Shown here piece by piece: positions 34,316 through 44,407 of a DNA stretch of 64,000 nucleotides; the stretch's first letter is position 1, and each line of letters opens with the position of its first letter. Source of the stretch: Cyrtodaria siliqua (Eukaryota > Mollusca > Bivalvia > Adapedonta > Hiatellidae). A program made the position numbers and the translations under genes. The notes under the pieces were generated by a model. It made no database searches. It was not told the DNA's origin and saw nothing but the letters and a program-made list of their open reading frames with translations. The stretch spans positions 1 through 64,000 of the forward strand of contig JAWPHD010010373.1 of NCBI GenBank assembly GCA_037043455.1, given 5' to 3'.

Positions 34316-35224
34316 TTCAGATTATGGACTAATGAGCAAGTATATAATGCATTAGCTGGTTCTTATGCATTGCATAATGTCTCATTATGTCTGTCGAGCA
34401 ATCTTGTCTTTACTGATATTTTACTAACAGAGTCTTGTAAAAATAATGGGGTTTAGGTCCAACCTTTGTCTTACTAAAACATAAAATATTACTGATTTGA
34501 TTATTGTCTACTTTTTATATGTCTGCCTGTTCGTAAACAATTGCTCATTCCGGACAGTAACTCTGAAACTATAACACTCACAATCATGAACTGTACATTG
34601 CCCTTAGTAAGAGGAGGAACCCTAATTTTTTGGGGGGTCAAAGGTCCAGGTCGCCATGACCTTATATGGAAATATGCATTCTTGACGATAACTCCGAAAC
34701 AATAACACCCACTCTCATGAAACTTAATAGGCAAATTTCGTCTAGCGGCTTGGGCATTGGTGTCCCTAAGCAGCTCTTTCTCAGAAACCACTTGGCCAAT
34801 TTTACTCAAATTTCCCATGGATACTCCTGAGTTTTTTTATCTGATATTTAAAGGGACACATGGCAATCTTGAGTTTTATTCAAATATTAAAATGTGCTCC
34901 TCGATTTAGTTATCCTGCGTCATTTTGACTTTAAAACTGCTTGCATATAATTAAAAAAACAACTGTGATTTCAATTTTCTTCACTATTTTACTGAATTTT
35001 CAAATATATTATTGATGCAATATTATAAAGAGTTAGTAAAATGTAAAATCAATTTGCTTTGAACTTTATAATTCTAACAATTAATATTAATGATTGAACA
35101 AATGCAAGTTAAGAGAAAAACTAACGTGACACCGTGAGTTTTTAAAAAAATCAAGATTTTTAAACAATTTTATGCACTTGTCATCTCAGCAAACAGCAAA
35201 CTCGATTGTTTTTATGTTTTTAAG
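34316..35224. other. Unassigned interval with a decayed repeat fragment
   Basis: 34540-34830 has AACTCTGAAAC/AACTCCGAAAC steps and TTTCTCAGAAACCACTTGGCCAA, related to 36260-36310. The rest is AT-rich. Confidence 0.45.
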
Positions 35225-36150
35225 GGTGGCATATATAGTAATCGCACTGTCTGTCCGTTCGTCTGTACACTCGTGTCCGCTTCATAACTCTGACAATAAT
35301 GGATGGATTTTCAAATAACTTCGCACAATTGCTCACCACAACAAGACGATGTGTCGAGAACAAAATCCAGGTCCGTGGCTCAAAGGTCAAGGTCACACTT
35401 AGAGATCAAAGGTCAAAATCCGTTCATCTGTACACTCGTGTCCGCTTCATAACTCTAACAATAATGGATGGATTTTCAAATAACTTCGCACAATTGCTCT
35501 CCAAAAAAAGACGACATGTCGCGCACAAAATCCAGGTCCGTGGCTCCAAGATCAAGGTCACACTTAGAGATCAAAGGTCAAAATCCGTTCGTCTGTACTC
35601 GTGTCCGCTTCATAACTCTGACAATAATGGATGGATTTTCAAATAACTTCGCACAATTGCTCACCACAACAAGACGTGTCGCGCACAAAATCCAGGTCTG
35701 TGGCTCCAAGGTCAAGGTCACACTTAGAGATCAAAGGTCAAAATCCGTTTGTCTGTACACTCGTGTCCGCTTCATAACTCTGACAATAATGAATGGATTT
35801 TCAAATAACTTCGCACAATTGCTCACCACAACAAGACGACGTGTCGCGCACAAAATCCAGGTCCTTGGCTCCAAGGTCAAGGTCACACTTAGAGATCAAA
35901 GTTCAAAATCTGTTCGTCTATACAATCGTCTCCGCTTCATAACTCGGACAATAATCAACGGATTTTCAAATACCTTTTTTTTTTAATATTTTTTAAATTT
36001 TATTTTATTTTATTTTTATTGTTTGTTTGATTTTTTTTTTTTTTTAAATATTTTTAAATATATCTGTTGGTTTCATATTGCTCCAAGGTCAAGGTCACAC
36101 TTACAGGTCACTTCGGGGGCATTTGTCACTTACTGTGACATTTCTTGTTA
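35225..36150 (+). repeat. AGGTCA-type tandem array, ~163-bp unit, about five copies
   Basis: ATGGATTTTCAAATAACTTC-type words start at about 35302, 35467, 35630, 35792 and 35956. Units contain CAAGGTCAAGGTCACACTTAG and AGATCAAAGGTCA, i.e. direct repeats of a nuclear-receptor-like half-site with 0- and 1-base spacing. Open frames through the array reflect a unit length near a multiple of three, not a protein. It ends in a T-rich tract (35975-36060). Confidence 0.85.
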
Positions 36151-36588
36151 GTTACTAAAATGTTTACAAACTTTCATTTAAGCATCATTGACCTTTTTAT
36201 TAGATCACCTGAGCCGAAGGCTATATTGGGATCACTCTTCGTCCGTCGTTGTTAACTTTTCTTCAAACAACTTCTCCTCAGAAACCGCTTGGCTAATTTT
36301 GACCAAACTTCCCACTCGAAAAAAACACTAAAAAAACAACTTCTGGTACGTAAAATATTGAGTATGAAATTTGTAGGCTGTGTCCCGTTTCTTCCATGTA
36401 CGGCGAATTTATTGTCGTACCTTATTTTTTCCCAAATCTAACAGCAGTGTTATATCTATTGATGAAGTTTTTTTTGTTTTTTTTTTGTATTTAATATAAG
36501 TAAAACATGTAGGCTATTTAAAACAATGATGATTATCAAAATTATGGCCTCAAAATAATTCCCCCTTTCCTGTAAAATCGCGCTAAAA
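36151..36588. repeat. Fragment of the GATCACCTGAG repeat and AT-rich DNA
   Basis: 36203-36310 has TTAGATCACCTGAGCCGAAGG and CCGCTTGGCTAATTTTGACC, matching the left end of the element at 38798. The remainder is unassigned. Confidence 0.5.
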
Positions 36589-36795
36589 TTGGGTCGCAGT
36601 CCCCCAAAACAGAGTGACGGCCCTGCCAGCTCTCATGGCTTGCGGAACGTCGGTGGTTCTACCCAGGTAACCAACCGCCTGGTTGGAGGGGCATCTGGGG
36701 TCTTCCTCCACCAATGGAAGCTGGAAAGTCGACATATGACCTTAGCTGTTGGTGCGACTATAAAATCCCAATTCAATTCAATTCAATTTTTCTAC
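36589..36795 (+). mobile_element. tRNA-derived SINE (Leu/Ser-like head family), 5'-truncated
   Basis: It matches the 3' two thirds of the minus-strand SINE at 49197-49416: GGCTTGCGGAACGTCGGTGG, TCTACCCAGGT, GGGGTCTTCCTCCACCA and GTGCGACTATAAAATCCCAA, with an AATTC-rich tail. Confidence 0.75.
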
Positions 36796-38797
36796 ATCCA
36801 TATTTCAAATAATTATTTGAACAATTGAAAACAAATTCTGTTTGCAAATTTATAAAAATTACCAAATGTTGATTATGTTAAAACCTGTGAGATTTTCAAA
36901 CTCCAATTTTTTTATATTTTTATTTAATTTATATATGAAGCAGGTTTAAAGTTAAAAACGATACTTGATTAATAAATTGAGATGCTAATTATAATTGATA
37001 AATACTTCAAGATTTCCATGTCTCTTTAACATACTTTGACGGGGAATATAAATTCACAGAATTGTTGATTATATTAAACACATGCAATAGTAAAATTACA
37101 ACTAAAGAAAATTTGAAAACACTATATTTTATTACATTTTATTTAATTACAAGATGATTTTAACTTCAGAACAATACTGGAATAGTAAAATGAATGGATG
37201 TGCTAATTGTAATGCTTGATTAAGTTTAATATAAGTATGAGGAAAGTACCAGTATTAAAGATTACATAATTTTGATATGTTCAAAAAACAGTAAATTTCT
37301 GAATTTAAATAATGATTATAAATTTTATCTTGAAATTTTCAAATGCAAATCAGTTATTTTATTCACTCAGTTCATACATATACCTGAAAATATTGAAAAA
37401 TGGGATTAGAGACATAACGTTAATAATTATGCATTTTACTTGTTTTAGTGTAATTAATAGACCTATAAGAAATACTCTCTGTTTGTTTGTTTGTTACACA
37501 TTTTGATCAGACAGGATCCTATACTGTGATACATCCTGTTTGATATATGTAAGGTGTCAATTATGTGATTGCTGGAGCGTTAATTATTTAATGACCCCCA
37601 ATAAACAGCCATATAGTGTCCCACTTCCTTTGTGGATATATTGGATTAAAGATTTTATGGTTCTCTAAAAAAGTGGGTCATGTAATACTTAGTTAATGAC
37701 TTCTGCTCTGTTTTGACTGCCAGCAATTTATAAATTGATTACATCTGGTTAGACTTAAATTTGGGCATGATAAAAGCCAGTCAAGTATCATTTAAACCAC
37801 ATTCAAACGTTTATTAGTTTTGGTGAATTTTAATTTAATTTTCATAGTATTGATTTGAGGCTCCAGTAATATATTTTATTTAAGTGTTTATATGCTAAAG
37901 AGGCACAAGGTAATCTTGATTTTTTAAAGACTAAAAGCATCCCAATAGTTCTTCTACATTACTTGCGTCTTTGCAAATCATTGTTAATTAATATTTGAAT
38001 TGTTTAAATCAAATTGTATTTGCCTTCAAAAAGTTGATTATATTACAACAATACTATATTTAAAGCTAACAGAGGTGTCCGCAACATGCCAATTTGTCCG
38101 CGGAAGTATTTGACCACACGTAAGTGTCCAATATGCCCGCAACAAGCGAATATCTTCGCGGTAAATTTATGGGGAGTCACAAACAATTTTTTTATATTGA
38201 TCTGTAAATGTCGAAAGGTAGATTAGAGAGGAGATTTTGCTTACTAGTTTGTTAATTAACAAAATAAATAGACTTGTAGCAGAGTCGCTGACATATTCTT
38301 TTGTATGTGCACAGTTGTAAATCATTTAAATGAAAATAAAACTCGTCAGAATGACTTGTGTACTCTAACTACCAGTTATCAGAAGTTAGAGTATGGCAGA
38401 CTGGTGAAATGAACATGCTACAAAACAAATAGAGTATGTTCTCATCTCATTGGTTGATTTAAACACCTTGATGGGCTGCGGCCATCTCGATGATTAAATC
38501 GGCCAAATCGATACACATTGATGTAATTGATGTATCATAAATAATGATTTAATTAATATGCATAAACCATTGTTAACAGTTATTTATGTTGATATAAAGA
38601 AAACAGATCTGAATAAAGATGAAGAATGAAAAACTGATAAATAATGAAAAGAATAAAATGAATGAAAAAATAATAATGTGGAATTCTATAAAATAAAAAA
38701 AAGCAGCGCACAACATAATTCAGTGGTACCCTATATATAGGCGTTGAGCGATTTAACATGAAAAAACAGGTGAAATGGCTGAGTGGTAGATTTTTAG
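36796..38797. other. AT-rich intron-like interval
   Basis: Diverged echoes of ATATATGAAGCAGGTTTAAAG and GGCACAAGGTAATCTTGATTTTT recur at 36940, 37900, 46830, 46950 and 48000, hinting at old tandem duplication of the whole region. No exon is recognised. Confidence 0.4.
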
Positions 38798-39903
38798 ATC
38801 ACCTGAGGTCAAGGCGAGGGCCAATTTTGACCAAACTTCACATGGATGAATGCTTATTAGATTTGTTAAAATTAGGTCATCGCAACATCCTTAAAAAGTC
38901 TCACAGAGCTCTCATGTATTACATGTAGCATCAGCTTATGGTCCTCTACTAAGTTTGTTCAAATGGTGACCCTGGGGTCAAATTTGGCCCCACTGCGGGG
39001 CCACAGGTTTTACATAAACTTATATAAGAAAAAAGTAAATCTTCTTCTCTGAAACTGAATGAGCCAGAGGTTTAATATTTTGCATTACTATAAGATTATG
39101 GTCCTTTACCAAGTTTGTTCAAATGGTGACCCTGGGGTCACATTTGGCCCCACTCCAGGGGTCACATGTGTATAGGGAAAACTTTAAAAATCTTCTTCTC
39201 TGAAACTGCTTGAGCCAGGTGTTTAATATTTTGCATTTGCTATAAGCTAATGGTCCTCTACCAAGTTTGTTCAAATGGTGACACTGGTGTCAAATTTGGT
39301 CCAGCCCCGGGATCACAGTTTTACATAGACTTATATAGGAAAAAAATCAAAATTCTTCTTCTCTAAAACTACAAGAGCCAGAGTTTAATATTTTGCATTT
39401 ACTATAAGATTATGGCCCTTTACCAAGTTTGTTTAAATGGTGACCCTGGGTCACATTTGGCCCGCCCTGGGGGTCAAAGTTTTACATAGACTTGTATAGG
39501 GAAAAACTTAAAAAAATCTCTTAAACTGCAAGAGCCAGAGGTTTAATATTTTGCATTTGCTATAAGCTTATGGTCCTCCACCAAGTTTGTTCAAATGGTG
39601 ACCCTAGGGGCACATATTTTACATAGACTGGTATAGGAAAAAAATTAAAAAATCTCCTTCTCTGAAACCACAAGGCACATAGCTCTCATATATTACACAT
39701 AGCCCTGGGGTCACATTTGGCCATGCCCCAGGGTTACACTCTACCACCTTCATTTTGCATTTGATCTTTACCAAACTGTGTCAGTGTCTTTATATCAATG
39801 TTTTTAACACAACAGAGGCCACATTTCTTGAACGATCTTGCACAGATTGTATATGACCATGAGATTTGGAGAAGTTTGATAATGGGCGAGTACTCAGGTG
39901 ATC
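38798..39903. mobile_element. Element with GATCACCTGAG inverted ends and ~157-bp tandem array
   Basis: GATCACCTGAG (38798-38808) is inverted at 39893-39903 (CTCAGGTGATC). Five units with AAGTTTGTTCAAATGGTGAC start near 38951, 39111, 39265, 39426 and 39583. The element is followed by GGGCCATCTTGGCCCTCTTGT. No protein frame. Confidence 0.75.
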
Positions 39904-40280
39904 GATATAGGGCCATCTTGGCCCTCTTGTTTGAATTATTCCCCTTTGGAAAAAAGTTTAATCCGAAACTTAACCTTGCCTTTTACAATTGATTGTGGCT
40001 AATAATTATCAAAGTTCTAGGTTTACAACAATGAAAGCGGTGCTCTTGTTTATGATAGAGTTTTAACAAATGATATAAAATTAACCCATGAAGGTTTACA
40101 TTCAGAAATAACATGCTGTTGAGTTTTAATATTTCAAACCAAATGCATGAAATGTATACGTGTGTTTTTACAAAAATACTATAAACAACTATTACAAATC
40201 AGTTTGCTGGAAATTATTGCTTTTTAACTGATATTTTCAGTATACCACTGCGGACAGTTTGTTTATACGGTGTGTTGCAG
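39904..40280. other. Intron-like DNA upstream of exon-like copy 2
   Basis: It resembles 33690-33868 loosely (TTAACCCA..AAGAAATAACAT, GTGTTTTACAA.AATACTAT.AACAACTAT). 39925-40010 also resembles 46620-46700. Confidence 0.4.
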
Positions 40281-40366
40281 TGTCGGTGCCCAGACTCGGG
40301 CATCAGCATCTTTTCCAGCCTTCAATGAAATGGCAGTGATATACATATGGATTTTTGAGATGACAT
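40281..40366 (+). other. Exon-like segment, copy 2
   Basis: The acceptor TGTGTTGCAG precedes TGTCGGTGCCCAGACTCGGG, and the donor is ACAT/GTAAGTTG. One frame is open throughout (28 codons between split codons). Spliced to 41879 it would stay open to a TGA two codons before that exon's end. No domain is recognised. This could be a real exon of an unidentified plus-strand gene, a lncRNA exon or a decoy. Confidence 0.35.
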
Positions 40367-40939
40367 GTAAGTTGATACTCATGTAACTAGAAATTATTTT
40401 AAACCAAAACCTATTTTGATTACAGATCACACATGCATCATGTTCAAAATCCCTAGAAAATTCGGTGGATCATATTTTCAACACTTTGTCCGCCAGTCCT
40501 TTCACCAGTCCCTCTGTCTCTCTTTTATTGCCCATAGCATAATTTGGAACTACTAATGGGACTGGAATGAAACTTCACGCAATAATAGAGGGCAATGAAT
40601 GGGAAGTGTAAGAACCATAACTCTTCATTCAAATTATAGTTATTGCCCATTAGAATGTTATACTTATAATTTTTGTCTGGAGCTGTCGACATCTTTGCAT
40701 ATCTGATGACAGTGCGCATTATGAGAATGATGAAGTTTGCAACATCACAAGTAGATGAATTTCAATGAATGAAGGCATTGAAACGTTGATATTTAGAAAT
40801 GTTCTTAATTGTTTCATTTGGTTAAAAGTTTGCCATGTAACATTTCTGGTCTGCCTGGAGAGAAAACAAATGTTGCTGTCTAAACATTATTTAATTATTG
40901 ATTGAATAGCAAACTGTATATTAATATTAATTCTAACAC
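40367..40939. other. Unassigned interval
   Basis: No recognised feature. Confidence 0.5.
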
Positions 40940-41580
40940 TACCTCCGCAGTCTTTCATATACACAAAGAAGAGAGACAGCTGCATATTATTCTATGATAA
41001 AATACAGCTCTTCCATTAATTCCCTGCGTATATTTCATCCGTTGGAAGCGCCACGTTACATGACGCCACTTGGTAAATATATGTCACGAAGACAAACTCA
41101 ACAGTAATTTTAATAAAATTTTCCAAAATACTTGACATGCTCACAAACCGTGCACATCCCCGATATAAACCCATCATATGCATCAGTACATATAACATTA
41201 TTAAGCATCTTGAACAAGCCGAGAACAAGCGCAAACTATATGACGTAAGTAATGACTTAATTGTTTGTCACTTGACTCAGAGTGCATACGGGGGCGCCCA
41301 GTGAAATAGCCTTTAAACATAGCAGCCTGATTACCTTGACCTCCAAGATAATTTATAGTTCCCCAATAAAAGTGTAAACAATGGGGTTATTGTTGTGTTA
41401 GAATCGAAATAATAAATACGTACCTGTATTTTATCGGTGAATAAAATACAGTTAGTCGTTCGGATGCGAGTAATTAAGTCACTCGTGCTAACGCACTCGT
41501 TATTTAATTACTACGCATCCGAACTCTTAACTGTATTTTATTCACCGATAAAACACAGGTACCTATTTATTATTTCTTAA
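40940..41580 (-). mobile_element. Hairpin-headed element, family H, copy 2, complete
   Basis: The head hairpin has arms ~72 bp long (41407-41478 and 41502-41576) with a ~23-base loop, pairing TACCTGTATTTTATCGGTGA and GTTCGGATGCGAGTAATTAA with their inverses almost perfectly. The body on the minus strand shares AATCGGG-free landmarks with copies 1 and 3: GGTCAAGGTAATCAGGCTGC, GGGCGCCCCCGTATGC, GTGGCGTCATGTAACGTGGC and CTTCCAACGGATGAAATA. The longest and best-preserved hairpin of the three copies. Confidence 0.8.
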
Positions 41581-41605
41581 GTAAACAAAATAAATATATA
41601 TATTT

Positions 41606-41832
41606 GGCTGGGAGTTGATGGCGTGCTCCTGTAATCCAGTTACTTGGAAGCCAGGGTCTGAGGGCGGGGTCTTACTATCAGAGTGAATATGTCGATCGGA
41701 CATCCGCACTAAGCCCGGCATCAATATGGGCTGCCCGGGGGAGCCCAGGCATGTCCAGTATATAAGGAGGTAAGTATCGGTTTGCGCTCGTGACTAGGCA
41801 CCTGATAGTAGCCAGTCCAATAAACTTTTTTT
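41606..41832 (+). ncRNA. Signal recognition particle RNA (7SL)-like sequence lacking the helix 8 region; probable pseudogene
   Basis: SRP RNA is the scaffold of the particle that targets ribosomes to the ER. The Alu-domain start GGCTGGGAGTTGATGGCGTG is followed by the conserved UGUAAU motif (SRP9/14 site) in CTCCTGTAATCCAG. Further on, 41691-41729 carries GTCGATCGGACATCCGCACT and AAGCCCGGCATCAATATGG, nearly identical to the metazoan 7SL core. A short helix 6-like hairpin (GGGCTGCCCGGGGGAGCCC) follows. TACTATCAG (41673) pairs with CTGATAGTA (41802), as the 5'/3' strands should. After AAGGAGG the helix 8 region (the SRP54 site) is missing, and the 3' Alu strand is replaced by AATAAAC and seven Ts. 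About 220 nt against the usual ~300. Probably a pseudogene; a 7SL-derived retroposon is an alternative. Confidence 0.75.
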
Positions 41833-41878
41833 ATATATATAAATATATTTTTTTAATAACCATCTTTTCTATTTGCAG

Positions 41879-41962
41879 ATTCATGTTCTCAAGGTCTTCG
41901 TGGAAAAAAATATTCCAAGCCCGGTAGGACTGTCTTACCAACTTTCAGTGCTGTAACCTGAG
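41879..41962 (+). other. Exon-like segment, 84 nt
   Basis: A pyrimidine tract and TATTTGCAG precede ATTCATGTTCTCAAGG, and the donor is CTGAG/GTTAGT. Two frames are open until the last few codons; the third stops midway. It could hold a C-terminus plus start of a 3' UTR, or be non-coding. The only near upstream strong donor is AG/GTAAGTAT at 41770 inside the SRP RNA-like sequence. Confidence 0.35.
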
Positions 41963-42469
41963 GTTAGTATATGTATAAAATCTCAGCCTTCTTTTTTTTT
42001 TTTTTAATTTTACTAAAGGTGATATGATATGGTTGTCATTTTATGACCCAGCCTTATTTATAGGCAAACAATTTGCAAGTTATGAGGTTGTGTTAAACCA
42101 ACTATTGTTTTCAAGTTATTGCTTTCTAAGTACTTTTTATGCACCATTTTAACAAGTTAGAGGAGATGACATACATATATAGCATTAGGCTTGTCCATCC
42201 CATCTGTACTTACATATATGTACATATATCCCGGTTTTGTGTCTGAGCCATAACTCAACCATTGAATGGATAATAAAGATATTGGACAAAAAAAGGATTA
42301 AAAAGCAACATTTTTGTATTAAGTCACTGGTTATTGAGAAATAGGTTGCCAGTGTTGGGATAAAATTGTGTGGTGTAAATGCATTGCTGCCTGTATTCTA
42401 TTAGATTAATTTTGGTTTAATCAACCACCATAGATTATGTGTTTTGATCAAGGTCTATTCTAATGAAAT
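41963..42469. other. Unassigned interval
   Basis: No recognised feature; intron-like if the flanking exon calls are right. Confidence 0.5.
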
Positions 42470-43870
42470 GGTGTATTTGGCAATGATAAACAACTCTAGT
42501 AAAATAGTTAGATGAACCAGTATAATAAAATAGTCACTGACATTTATAAACCAGTCTAGTAGAACAGTCACTGACATGGATGAACCAGTCCAGTAGAATA
42601 AATTAACTGACATGGATGAACCAGCCCAGCAGAATAATTTAACTGACATGGATGAACCAGTCCAGTAGAATAGTCACTGACATGTATAAACCAGTCTAGT
42701 AGAATAATGTTACTGACATGGATGAACCAGTCCAGTAAAATAATCACTGACATGTATACACCAGTCCAGTAGAATAGTCACTGACATGTATAAACCAGTC
42801 TAGTAGAATAATGTTACTGACATGGATGAACCAGTCCAGTAAAATAATCACTGACATGTATACACCAGTCCAGTAGAATAGTCACTGACATGTACAAACC
42901 AGTCTAGTAGAACAGTCACTGACATGGATGAACCAGTCTAGTAGAACAGTCACTGACATGGTGAGTCCAGTAGAATAGTCACTGTCCAGTAGAACCGGTC
43001 TAGTAGAACGGTCACTGACATGGATGAACCAGTCTAGTAGAACAGTCACTGACATGGATGAACCAGTCCAGTAGAATAGTCACTGACATGTATAAACTGG
43101 TCTAGTAGAATAATGTTACTGACATGGATGAACCGGTCCAATAGAATAGTTACTGACATGTATAAACCAGTCTAGTAGAACAGTCACTGACATGTATGAA
43201 CCGGTCCAGTAGAATAAGCACTGCCATGTATAAACCAGTCTAGTAGAACAGTCACTGACATGGATGAACCAGCCCAGCAGAATAATTTAACTGACATGGA
43301 TGAACCAGTCCAGTAGAATAATTTAACTGACATGGATGAACCTGTCCAGTAGAACAGTCACTGACATGGATGAACCAGTGCAGTAGAATAGTCACTGACA
43401 TGTATAAACCAGTCTAGTAGAACAGTCACTGACATGGATGAACCAGTCCAGTAGAATACTTACTGAGATGTATAAACCAGTCCAGTAGAATAGTCACTGA
43501 CATGTATAAACCAGTTTAGTAGAACAGTCACTGACATGGATGTACCAGTCCAGTAGAATAGTTACTGACATGTATAAACCGGTCTAGTAGAATAATGTTA
43601 CTGACATGGATGAACCAGTCCAATAGAATAGTCACTGACATGTATAAACCAGTCTAGTAGAACAGTCACTGTCATGGATGAACCAGTCCAGTAGAATAGT
43701 CACTGACATGTATAAACCAGTCTAGTAAAATAATGTTAAGAAATGGATGAAACAGTCCAGTAGAATAGTCACTGACATGTTAGAACCAGTCTTGTTAAAT
43801 AGTGTAACTGTCGTGGATGAACCAATCTATAATTATAGTGTAAGTGTCATGGATGAACCAATCTAGCATA
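42470..43870 (+). repeat. Minisatellite, ~34-37-bp unit, about 38-40 copies, with higher-order structure
   Basis: Units of the form CACTGACATGGATGAACCAG and TCCAGTAGAATAGT alternate with a GACATGTATAAACCAGTCTA variant. A three-unit block of ~104 bp is repeated exactly at about 42665-42768 and 42769-42872. The ends are more diverged (TGTCATGGATGAACCAATCT near 43848). Minus-strand open frames arise from the repeat periodicity. Confidence 0.95.
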
Positions 43871-43948
43871 ATGTGAAAAGGCCCCTAATCATTTTTTATA
43901 GCAATTCTTATAGTAGATGTGATTCTAATTTCTTCTTCTTATTTGCAG

Positions 43949-44030
43949 CTGGCAGTAGAGGTTGCTATGATACAGCAAGGCATATCTCGGGTACAAGCGG
44001 AATTCACCATGTGGATGAAACACTAAATCT
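43949..44030 (+). other. Exon-like segment after a strong acceptor
   Basis: TTCTTCTTCTTATTTGCAG precedes CTGGCAGTAGAGGTTGC. One frame is open for 25 codons to a TAA at 44024-44026 (residues include VAMIQQGISRVQAEF), unrecognised. It may be the terminal exon of the same putative plus-strand transcript as 41879-41962. Confidence 0.35.
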
Positions 44031-44407
44031 AAATGCCAACCGGACTTAAAAGTGTAGTGTAGTCATTTTCGGACAGTATCGAAATATCACTGCCAGGTAG
44101 CACACCTGGAACATCATCATATATACATGATATATACTATTTAATTGACAATACAAGCACAGGCTTATAGTACAACAAATAATAATGGTTCTAGTTTTAT
44201 ATTGTGTATGAACAAAACAAATTGCTGATTTTGGTCATAGTTTAAGTTACTTATTTGTTTAATATGAAGATAATGTTTCTAAATTAATTTGGGCAGAGGC
44301 AGAACAACACAGCTTTTCTTTTCTGCATATGTATAGTATTTGTCTTTCTTTGCAAATTCAAGTTCAAACAAATGACATTTTTGAAGCTATTGACTTTATT
44401 GTAATTA
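44031..44407. other. Unassigned AT-rich interval
   Basis: AATAATAATG and similar A/T runs. No clear polyadenylation context and no repeat. Confidence 0.4.

Noticed and set aside
35299..35986. Plus-strand frames of 115 and 172 codons
   Set aside because: They are produced by the ~163-bp AGGTCA tandem array; overlapping frames encode the same DNA out of phase, and the repeat occurs elsewhere without an open frame.
42455..42753. Minus-strand open frames reading repeated SAGLVHPCQ-like peptides
   Set aside because: They lie wholly inside the 34-37-bp minisatellite; unit-length variation breaks the frame repeatedly and no start or splice context exists.
42470..43870. Possible CRISPR-like array
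   Set aside because: Short repeats at ~35-bp spacing are contiguous with no unique spacers, and the context is eukaryotic.
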